A DNA stretch of 6,299 nt from Proteobacteria bacterium UBA5122 (GTDB lineage Bacteria > Pseudomonadota > Gammaproteobacteria > Tenderiales > Tenderiaceae), in the NCBI GenBank assembly GCA_002415485.1, contig DHYU01000012.1, positions 5,038 to 11,336 of the forward strand. The letters are read 5' to 3'. The position numbers were made by a program, and so were the translations under genes. Shown piece after piece: positions 1 to 5,882 of the stretch (position 1 is the first letter of the stretch; each line of letters starts with the position of its first letter). Under the pieces are notes generated by a model that worked only from the letters and a program-made list of their open reading frames with translations, had not been told where the DNA came from and made no database searches.

Positions 1-259
1 CCGCACGGTCGTGGTGACGATTGATCAAGCCTGATGCCAGTACCCGCCCCAACGGTGATGAGGCCTGCAGTTCCTTGATGTGCTCCTTGCTCAGATCGTC
101 TTTTTTGATCCAATTCCAGATCTGGGCTAGCAGGTGTTTGGGACAGATGCGCTTATGCTGCAGCGACCAAAAACGTTCGCAGACGATCGCCATCGCCAAG
201 ATCGAACAGAGGATGATCGGCACCATCAACCAGCCACCGGATTGAACTATCTCCAGCAC
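1..259 (-). CDS. exbB: ExbB/TolQ/MotA-family proton channel protein, N-terminal part (runs off the left edge)
   Basis: This reading frame is open from a GTG at 259 to the left edge, giving 86 codons. The protein begins MLEIVQSGGWLMVPIILCSI, followed by AMAIVCERFWSL. A short amphipathic start, one hydrophobic membrane segment (about residues 9-27) and then a cytoplasmic basic stretch (QHKR) is the usual N-terminus of the ExbB-like proteins that follow comEC in gammaproteobacteria. Family members form a pentameric inner-membrane proton channel and work with an ExbD/TolR-like partner to transmit proton-motive force; that partner would be expected just beyond the left edge. The start is set by a strong ribosome site (GGAAGGGAG, 267-275) placed 7 bases upstream, and an in-frame stop lies upstream at 299-301. 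It follows comEC by 45 bp on the same strand, with no visible terminator, so co-transcription is likely. The family is fairly certain; ExbB versus TolQ cannot be decided from this fragment. Confidence 0.85.
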   Translation of the reverse strand, partial: MLEIVQSGGWLMVPIILCSILAMAIVCERFWSLQHKRICPKHLLAQIWNWIKKDDLSKEHIKELQASSPLGRVLASGLINRHHDRA

Positions 260-266
260 GTTGCAA

Positions 267-275
267 CTCCCTTCC
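267..275 (-). promoter_or_regulatory. Ribosome binding site deciding the GTG start of the exbB-like gene
   Basis: On the minus strand this reads GGAAGGGAG, with GGGAG ending 7 bases before the GTG at 259-257. No ATG lies in frame between the upstream stop (299-301) and this GTG, so the site fixes an unusual start codon. Confidence 0.7.
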
Positions 276-304
276 GCATCATGAATAAACAGCGCCCATC
301 ATAC

Positions 305-2623
305 TTAATTTTCAGGGCCAACCCAATGTTCTTCAAACGAAGGCTGCTGATGCCAATAACGACGCGCATACGCGCGGTACAGTCGCGGCGCAGACACTGC
401 CTCTGGTGTCACAATCATCTCAATCGCCCCATGCCAGCCCGTTGCCAACACCGTCGCCCCCTGTTGCTGATAACGCGCCACCACCTGCGGCTGCGGCAGG
501 CGGTAACGATTACGGTAAGCACTGGGAAATAAGGCATAACTGGGCTCAACCGCGGCCACGAATGCGGGGGTCGACGAGGTCAGGCTGCCATGATGCGGCA
601 CCACCAGCACATCGGCGGCCAAGGTTTCACGAGCCGATGCCAACAAGCGCGCTTCGGCGCGGCGTTCGATATCGCCGGTCAGCAGCACACTATGCTGCCC
701 CGTCGACACCTTCAACACACAGGAACCATCGTTGCCGCTCAAACTGGCATCGGCGGGATACAACATCTCAAACACCACCCCATCCCATGACCAACGCTGG
801 CCAGTGCGACAGGGCTCTGCATCCTCAACCTTATGCGGCACACTGCTCAACACACGCGCCACAGGCATTTGCTGACGCAGCGACGCGACACCCCCGATGT
901 GATCGTTATCACCATGACTGACCACCAACACATCAACCTCAGTCAGCCCCGCCCGTCGCAACACCGGCACCACCACCGCCTCGCCGGTATCTAAACCACT
1001 GCCAAAACGCGGCCCGGCATCGAATACTAATACATGATTTTGCGTGCGTATTACCGCCGCCAAGCCCTGCCCGACATCCAGCAGACTGAACCAGATACTG
1101 CCCGGCTCGGGCCTGGCCACCGGCCACAGCAACAACGCAGCCAACCACACCGCGCCCAGCCAACGGCCGGGAAAACCGGCGGGCGCCAATAACACCACCA
1201 CACCAATCACACTGCACACCATCAACCACGGCGACGCAACAGCCCATTGCAACTGGGCAGCGGGTAGCTCGGCCAGAAACACCAAGAGCAACCACAATAG
1301 CTGCATCGACATGTCGGCCAGCGTTAACAACAACGCCGCCAGCGTCGACGACACCAGCATCAAGGGCAACGCAAACAACACCAGCGGCACCACCGTCAAA
1401 CTGACCCACGGCACCGCAATCAGATTGGCCAGCGGCGAGATCAGCGAGGCCTGATCAAACCAAAACACCGTCAACGGCGCCAAGGCCAGCGCCAGCAGCA
1501 CATGCACGCGCCCCCAACGCCAATACACACCGCGCGCTTGTATGCGTTGGCCCATGATATAAAAGATCGCCGCCACCGCCGCGAACGACAACCAGAAGCC
1601 GGCATCCATCACCGCAAACGGATCGAGCGCCAGCACCATCAACAAGGCCAAGGCCAGCCCCTGACTGACCGCCATATTGCGCCGCAGCAACAGCCCCAGC
1701 ATCAACACGCAGATCATGATCAGCGCACGCTGTGTCGGCACCGAAAACCCGGCCAGGGCGGCATAGACACCTGCCGCCACCATCGCTGCCACCGCCGCTG
1801 CCTGTTGCGCAGGCAGACGCGACACAGCCCTTGCACTCATTTGCCACAGACGCCGTGCGATAAAGAATGCCGCGCCCGCCACCAGCCCGATGTGCAAACC
1901 GGAGATCGCCACCAGATGACTGGTGCCAGTCTGGGTCAACACCTGCCACTGCATGTCTTCCATATTTGCGCGCACACCGATCGCCAGCGCCTCCAGAATC
2001 GCGGTCTGCTCGCCCTCGCCTGCCAGCGCATTGATCTGACCAGAGATCCACTGCCGACTGCGATCCACCCACGCGCCGTCGGCCACGGCGAGCCGGCGGT
2101 TATCTCCCTTACGCACATAACCCGTCGCGCCGATGCCCTGGCGCAACAACCACGCCTCATAATCAAAACCACCGGGATTCATAAAGCCATGAGGGCGCTT
2201 CAAGCGCACACGCAACTGCCAACGCTCGCCCACAAGCAATTGCGGTGCATCGTTGTACCAATCCAATCTCAAGATTAACGGAACTTGTTGCGGCTCAATG
2301 CCGTCATTAAGCACATCGATCACGCGCAACTGAAAGCGGATGGAACGATGTTGTTGCTCAGGCAGCGAGATGATCTCACCGACCAGATCCAGATCCTGCC
2401 CCTGTAATGACACGTCCAGCGGCTGAGAAACCATTGAAGCTGCATGGATATGGGTAAGCAAAAAGCCGTTCACCAACCATAATGGAAAACGGAATGGCAC
2501 CAACCACAAAGATAATGGTAGGCTTACCAGAATAAAGAGCCCAGCCCAGCGGGCAAACGGGAGGTCAGGCAACTGCTGATACAGCAGAATGCCGCATAAG
2601 AACGCAATCGTCGCCCAGCGCAC
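305..2623 (-). CDS. comEC: ComEC/Rec2 family DNA uptake channel, full length
   Basis: A 772-residue protein, the usual length for proteobacterial ComEC/ComA. These proteins form the inner-membrane channel through which single-stranded DNA enters the cytoplasm during natural transformation. Residues 1-60 hold membrane segments, and about 70-180 match the soluble DUF4131 (OB-fold) region. The Competence domain follows, with GTSHLVAISGLHIGL at 233-247, FSVPTQRAL at 293-301 and many hydrophobic helices up to about 500. The C-terminal metallo-beta-lactamase domain is intact: LLDVGQG (514-520), DAGP (535-538), the metal motif SHGDNDHIGG (569-578; HxDxDH), LLTGD (647-651) and VVPHHGS (674-680). With all metal ligands present, this copy looks catalytically competent rather than decayed. 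The start is a GTG, the first possible in-frame start after a stop at 2630-2632. It is divergent from the DUF2062 gene (53 bp apart) and followed by the exbB-like gene. Presence of comEC alone does not prove natural competence, since it is retained in many bacteria not known to transform. Confidence 0.95.
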   Translation of the reverse strand: MRWATIAFLCGILLYQQLPDLPFARWAGLFILVSLPLSLWLVPFRFPLWLVNGFLLTHIHAASMVSQPLDVSLQGQDLDLVGEIISLPEQQHRSIRFQLRVIDVLNDGIEPQQVPLILRLDWYNDAPQLLVGERWQLRVRLKRPHGFMNPGGFDYEAWLLRQGIGATGYVRKGDNRRLAVADGAWVDRSRQWISGQINALAGEGEQTAILEALAIGVRANMEDMQWQVLTQTGTSHLVAISGLHIGLVAGAAFFIARRLWQMSARAVSRLPAQQAAAVAAMVAAGVYAALAGFSVPTQRALIMICVLMLGLLLRRNMAVSQGLALALLMVLALDPFAVMDAGFWLSFAAVAAIFYIMGQRIQARGVYWRWGRVHVLLALALAPLTVFWFDQASLISPLANLIAVPWVSLTVVPLVLFALPLMLVSSTLAALLLTLADMSMQLLWLLLVFLAELPAAQLQWAVASPWLMVCSVIGVVVLLAPAGFPGRWLGAVWLAALLLWPVARPEPGSIWFSLLDVGQGLAAVIRTQNHVLVFDAGPRFGSGLDTGEAVVVPVLRRAGLTEVDVLVVSHGDNDHIGGVASLRQQMPVARVLSSVPHKVEDAEPCRTGQRWSWDGVVFEMLYPADASLSGNDGSCVLKVSTGQHSVLLTGDIERRAEARLLASARETLAADVLVVPHHGSLTSSTPAFVAAVEPSYALFPSAYRNRYRLPQPQVVARYQQQGATVLATGWHGAIEMIVTPEAVSAPRLYRAYARRYWHQQPSFEEHWVGPEN

Positions 2624-2633
2624 GTGTCGTCAT

Positions 2634-2641
2634 CCTCCTCC
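2634..2641 (-). promoter_or_regulatory. Ribosome binding site of comEC
   Basis: The minus strand reads GGAGGAGG, ending 10 bases before the GTG at 2623-2621. An ATG at 2633-2631 sits immediately after it but is out of frame with comEC and too close to the site to be used well. The TGA at 2632-2630 closes the comEC frame upstream, so GTG 2623 is the only sensible comEC start. Confidence 0.6.
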
Positions 2642-2653
2642 ATGAGTTAACGA

Positions 2654-2683
2654 ACTAGATTGACCTACGACCCTAGATGCCAA
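2654..2683 (-). promoter_or_regulatory. Possible sigma-70-type promoter for comEC
   Basis: On the minus strand, TTGGCA (2683-2678, five of six matches to TTGACA) is followed after 18 bases by TCTAGT (2659-2654, four of six matches to TATAAT). This would place the transcript start shortly before the comEC ribosome site, and the -35 would overlap the first codons of the divergent DUF2062 gene. The match is weak and found by eye. No better candidate was seen on either strand in this 53-bp gap. Confidence 0.25.
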
Positions 2684-3213
2684 AGAAGTTAATCCGGCGT
2701 TATTTGCCAGATCATCACAAACTGCGCGAACACAAACATCTAAAACTGTTTGGCCAGTTGTTGCACGACCCCAATCTTTGGCATCTCAACCGCCGTTCCG
2801 TCAGCGGTGCCTTTTTCATCGGCATGTTCTGCGCATGGATACCCGTACCGTTTCAAATGGTGCTGGCCGCAGGTGCTGCGATCTTCACCCGCGTCAACCT
2901 GCCGATCTCCGTGGCGCTGGTTTGGATCACCAACCCAATTACGATGCCACCAATGTTATATTTTGCCTACAAGCTCGGAACCTGGGTCTTGGGTGAACCG
3001 ATCCAAGATATCAATTTCGAACTATCTTTTGAATGGCTGATGAATGAGCTGGGCTTGATCTGGCAACCCTTCCTGCTCGGCTGCAGCATCATCGCCGTGG
3101 TCTGCAGCGTCGGCAGTTATTTCGCCATTCGCATCCTGTGGCGCGTACACGTATTTCAGTACATCAAAAAACGCCGCCTGCGCCGCCAGGCCCGTGACAA
3201 TCAACCCAACTAA
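2677..3213 (+). CDS. DUF2062 family small inner-membrane protein
   Basis: A 178-residue protein of the DUF2062 family, whose biochemical role is unknown. The recognisable core is RRSVSGAFFIGMFCAWIPVP (39-58), QMVLAAGAAIFTRVNLPIS (60-78) and VWITNPITMPPMLYFAYKLG (82-101). This proline-rich, re-entrant-looking membrane region is followed by a further hydrophobic segment at about 131-152. The ends are strongly basic (KKLIRR near the start, KKRRLRRQAR at 164-173), which suggests that both termini face the cytoplasm. The start is ATG at 2677, directly preceded by an in-frame TAG (2674-2676), so the gene cannot begin earlier. No clear Shine-Dalgarno sequence precedes it. It is the only + strand gene here: divergent from comEC and convergent on lolD, with the two stop codons sharing bases. 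DUF2062 genes recur beside comEC and lol genes in gammaproteobacteria, which hints at an envelope role, but that is inference only. Confidence 0.9.
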   Translation: MPKKLIRRYLPDHHKLREHKHLKLFGQLLHDPNLWHLNRRSVSGAFFIGMFCAWIPVPFQMVLAAGAAIFTRVNLPISVALVWITNPITMPPMLYFAYKLGTWVLGEPIQDINFELSFEWLMNELGLIWQPFLLGCSIIAVVCSVGSYFAIRILWRVHVFQYIKKRRLRRQARDNQPN

Positions 3214-3893
3214 TTCTCGACCAACGCACCATCAACAATACGCAAGGTGCGATCCATACGGGCCGCCAGAGACGTATCGTGAGTCACCACCACAAAGCTG
3301 GTGCCCTCATCCCGGTTCAACTCCAGAATCAATTCATAGACCTGCGCAGCCGTCTGCTGATCAAGATTACCGGTCGGTTCATCCGCGAGCACACAGGTCG
3401 GCCGCGTCACCAAGGCTCGTGCAATCGCTGCACGTTGACGTTCGCCGCCGGACAGCTCCGCCGGTTTATGTGTCAACCGATGCCCCAGCCCTACCCGCGC
3501 CAACACCGTAGCCGCAGCATCACGTGCAGCCGCCACCGAGTCACCACGGATCAACAGCGGCATCGCCACATTCTCCAACGCGCTGAATTCAGGCAACAGA
3601 TGGTGAAACTGATAAACAAACCCCAACTGACGATTGCGCAATGCACAGCGTTTCACTTCGTTGAGGCCAAAGATATTGACGCCATCGACCAGGACCTCGC
3701 CGCTACTCGGACGATCCAGGCCGCCGAGCAGATGCAACAAGGTACTCTTGCCTGATCCCGACGCACCGACGATCGCCACCCGTTCACCACTGGCAATCGC
3801 CAACGTGACCGACTTCAACACCTCCACCACATTGGCGCCGTCTTCAAAGCGCTTGCACAGCGCCTGACAACTCAACACCGGCACATTATTCAT
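3210..3893 (-). CDS. lolD: LolD, ATPase of the lipoprotein-release ABC transporter
   Basis: A 227-residue ABC ATPase, the normal LolD length. LolD powers the LolCDE (or LolDF) complex, which extracts outer-membrane-destined lipoproteins from the inner membrane and passes them to the periplasmic chaperone LolA. All ATPase motifs are present: Walker A GASGSGKST (43-51), Q-loop in VYQFHHLLPEF (93-103, a stretch typical of LolD), signature LSGGERQ (147-153), Walker B VLADEP with D171 and E172, D-loop GNLD (175-178) and the switch His in VTHD (H205). The ATG at 3893 lies inside the end of lolC (8-bp overlap, ATGAATAA), with GGAGG 9 bases upstream, indicating translational coupling. Related MacB/FtsE-type ATPases share the motifs, but the partner gene makes LolD the best call. 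Its stop overlaps that of the convergent DUF2062 gene. Confidence 0.95.
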   Translation of the reverse strand: MNNVPVLSCQALCKRFEDGANVVEVLKSVTLAIASGERVAIVGASGSGKSTLLHLLGGLDRPSSGEVLVDGVNIFGLNEVKRCALRNRQLGFVYQFHHLLPEFSALENVAMPLLIRGDSVAAARDAAATVLARVGLGHRLTHKPAELSGGERQRAAIARALVTRPTCVLADEPTGNLDQQTAAQVYELILELNRDEGTSFVVVTHDTSLAARMDRTLRIVDGALVEN

Positions 3894-5133
3894 AACGCAG
3901 CGCCTCCGCCGGTTGCGTGCGCGACGCGCGCCAGGCCGGGTACAGGGTGGCCACGACGCTGGCGCAGAACGACAACACCGCGGCGCTGATCACATCCTTG
4001 GCCTGAACTTCGGACGGCAGTTCACTGATGTAATACACATCCGGCGGCATGAACTTGGTATTCAACATGCTCTCGATCGCCGGCACGATGGTCTCGACAT
4101 TACTGGCCAACAGGATGCCGCAGACCACACCGATCAACGTGCCAATACTGCCGATCATCGTACCCTGCACAACAAAGATCTTCATGATCGTGCCCGGACT
4201 CGCACCCAGCGTCCGCAGGATCGCGATGTCGGCGCGTTTGTCCTCCACCGCCATCACCAGCGTCGACACGATATTAAACACCGCCACCACGACCACCAGC
4301 GCAACGATGATGAACATCACCGCCTTCTCGGTACGCAGCGCCTGAAAGAAATTGGAATACTGTCGCGTCCAGTCATTGACCAGATAACCGAGCGGCAAGT
4401 CGTTGACCAGTTTGTGCGTCATGTACGGCGCATCAAAGATATCGTGTAATTGCAGGCGAATGCCGCTGATCTGCCCCGGCGCCAAAAACAGCTTGGCTGC
4501 ATCATCGAGATGCACCATCGCCAAGGCGCCATCAAACTCACGCACGCCGATCTCAAACACACCCGACACAGTAAAACGCTTGAGACGCGGCATGATGCCG
4601 ACCGGCGTCACCGCTGCCTGCGGCGTCACCAGGGTCACCTTATCGCCGACGCGCAGCCCCAGCGTGTTGGCCAGCTCGGCACCGAGCACAATGTTAAAAT
4701 CACCCGCGCGCAGGCTGTGCATGTCGCCGACCAACATCTTGCTACCGACATCAGAGACCTGCACCTCCAAGGCCGGATCGATGCCGCGAATCAAGGTGCC
4801 ACTCACCGCGCCATTGGCACTCAACATGCCCTCGGCACTGACAAACGGCGCCACCCCCACCACCTCGGGATAGGCACTCAGTCGCTGCGGCAAGGCATGC
4901 CAGTTGTCGAGCCCATGGGCGGCGCTACTCACCACCACATGCGAGGCCACACCGAGGATGCGTTCACGCACCTCTTTGGTAAAACCGTTCATCACCGACA
5001 CCACCGTGATCAAAGCCGTGATGCCCAAGACGATACCGATAATCGAAACAAATGAAATAAACGAGATAAAACGGTTGCGCCGCTTGGTGCGGGTATAACG
5101 CAGACCGACAAATATAGGTAGGGGTTTAAACAT
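3886..5133 (-). CDS. lolC: LolC/LolE (possibly LolF) family lipoprotein-release permease
   Basis: From ATG 5133 the protein is 415 residues, the normal family length. It starts MFKPLPIFVGLRYTRTKRRN, the characteristic N-terminus. Membrane helix 1 (about 23-48, ending in VVSVMNGF) is followed by a large periplasmic domain (about 50-270) and three C-terminal helices (about 272-295, 325-345, 381-402). The cytoplasmic loop EDKRADIAILRTLGASP (297-313) is the ATPase-contacting coupling region, and the end WRASRTQPAEALRYE is typical of FtsX-type permeases. The segment PQAAVTPVGIMPRLKRF (171-187) aligns with the LolC 'Hook' that binds LolA. Only one permease gene lies beside lolD, so it may be the sole LolF-type permease. 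The frame is open further upstream, to a TTG at 5184 and an ATG at 5142, but nothing upstream resembles the family; no start has a clear ribosome site. The gene follows the glycosylase gene by 62 bp, where I see neither a convincing promoter nor a terminator. Confidence 0.93.
   Translation of the reverse strand: MFKPLPIFVGLRYTRTKRRNRFISFISFVSIIGIVLGITALITVVSVMNGFTKEVRERILGVASHVVVSSAAHGLDNWHALPQRLSAYPEVVGVAPFVSAEGMLSANGAVSGTLIRGIDPALEVQVSDVGSKMLVGDMHSLRAGDFNIVLGAELANTLGLRVGDKVTLVTPQAAVTPVGIMPRLKRFTVSGVFEIGVREFDGALAMVHLDDAAKLFLAPGQISGIRLQLHDIFDAPYMTHKLVNDLPLGYLVNDWTRQYSNFFQALRTEKAVMFIIVALVVVVAVFNIVSTLVMAVEDKRADIAILRTLGASPGTIMKIFVVQGTMIGSIGTLIGVVCGILLASNVETIVPAIESMLNTKFMPPDVYYISELPSEVQAKDVISAAVLSFCASVVATLYPAWRASRTQPAEALRYE
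3903..3907 (-). promoter_or_regulatory. lolD ribosome binding site inside the lolC reading frame
   Basis: The minus strand reads GGAGG, 9 bases before the lolD ATG (3893-3891), and lies within the last codons of lolC. With the 8-bp gene overlap it supports coupled translation of permease and ATPase. Confidence 0.65.
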
Positions 5134-5195
5134 GGCGCACATTAAAGCATAGCTAAGGGCCGGAAGACACTGGCCGCAAGACAATGATCAGAGAT

Positions 5196-5861
5196 TTAAT
5201 CGACTCGGCCCGGGCACTGCTTGCGCAGACAACACTGGCTGCATGCCGGTTTGGTGCGGCAGGCCTCCTTGGCATGACGCACAATCAGCGCGTGGTATTC
5301 GTTGAACATTTGTATGCGCGCAGGAAGATCCTCTTTGAATTCGCGCGCGAGGCGCGTTTCAAACTCAGACCGCAAGGTCTCGTAGCCCTCACCCCCCGTA
5401 AACACACCCAGGCGTTGAAATATACGCCGGGTATAGGCATCGATCACAAACACCGGTCGCTCGAAGGCATAGAGCATGATGTCGTCGGCCGTCTCCGGGC
5501 CGACACCATTGACCGCCAACAACGCCACTCGCAGATCGTGATCACTCCAGTGCTGCAACACCTCAAAGCCACCGGCCGCCTGATACCAGGCACAATAATT
5601 CTGCAGCCGTTTGGCCTTGACGTTGAAGTAACCCGCCGGGCGAATCAACTCCGCCAATTCGCTGGGCGATAGCTGATTGATGGCGCTAACACTGAGGGCA
5701 TCAGCCGCAACGAGGTTGGCGATCGCCTTTTCGACATTGCTCCAGGCGGTGTTTTGCGTCAGCACCGCACCGACCATGATCTCGAACGGCGTCTCGCCCG
5801 GCCACCAGTGTTGTGGCCCGTACGCACGATAGAAGTGTTGGTAAACCGTCAGCAGACGCAT
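5196..5861 (-). CDS. Endonuclease III-related HhH-GPD DNA glycosylase (COG2231-like)
   Basis: A 221-residue protein of the HhH-GPD base-excision-repair superfamily, close in length to endonuclease III. Visible features are FEIMVGAVLTQNTAWSNVEKA (26-46, split here as FEIMVGAVLTQ and NTAWSNVEKA), the helix-hairpin-helix LAVNGVGPETADDIMLYAF (115-133), the conserved catalytic Asp in VFVIDAYTRRIF (D141) and a C-terminal cysteine set C201, C207, C210, C216 that would hold a [4Fe-4S] cluster. In endonuclease III the hairpin reads GVGRKTAN and its Lys forms the Schiff base; here the equivalent residue is Glu (E123). With Asp kept and Lys lost, a monofunctional glycosylase without beta-lyase activity is expected, as in MagIII-type 3-methyladenine glycosylases. 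The substrate cannot be told from sequence. The start is ATG 5861, with TGAGG a few bases upstream. It lies 21 bp after the repeat-tail gene and 62 bp before lolC on the same strand, so these may form one transcript. Not assigned as nth for the reasons above. Confidence 0.9.
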   Translation of the reverse strand: MRLLTVYQHFYRAYGPQHWWPGETPFEIMVGAVLTQNTAWSNVEKAIANLVAADALSVSAINQLSPSELAELIRPAGYFNVKAKRLQNYCAWYQAAGGFEVLQHWSDHDLRVALLAVNGVGPETADDIMLYAFERPVFVIDAYTRRIFQRLGVFTGGEGYETLRSEFETRLAREFKEDLPARIQMFNEYHALIVRHAKEACRTKPACSQCCLRKQCPGRVD

Positions 5862-5882
5862 GGCGCCTCACACAGCATAGAC

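Noticed and set aside
1455..2072. Minus-strand 205-codon frame inside comEC (Gly/Ala/Arg-rich), with a similar one at 939-1409
   Set aside because: Both are out of frame with the intact comEC gene and have shadow-like composition. They are not evidence of a frameshift, because comEC is continuous for 772 codons.
1502..2278. A 258-codon open frame on the + strand, antisense to comEC
   Set aside because: It is His/Arg/Gln-rich low-complexity sequence lying over intact ComEC codons, a typical antisense shadow in GC-rich coding DNA. No start signal or family resemblance was seen.
2660..2665. TTGACC as a -35 element for the DUF2062 gene
   Set aside because: It lies only 11 bases before the ATG at 2677, so the matching -10 and transcript start would fall inside the coding sequence.
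5159..5180. A short inverted repeat (GGCC...GGCC) between the glycosylase and lolC genes as a terminator
   Set aside because: The stem is only about four base pairs with a ten-base loop and no following T-run, so it is too weak to call.
5184..5672. A 162-codon + strand open frame opposite the glycosylase gene
   Set aside because: It is antisense to a complete, motif-bearing gene, has no recognisable domain, and lacks a convincing ribosome site.
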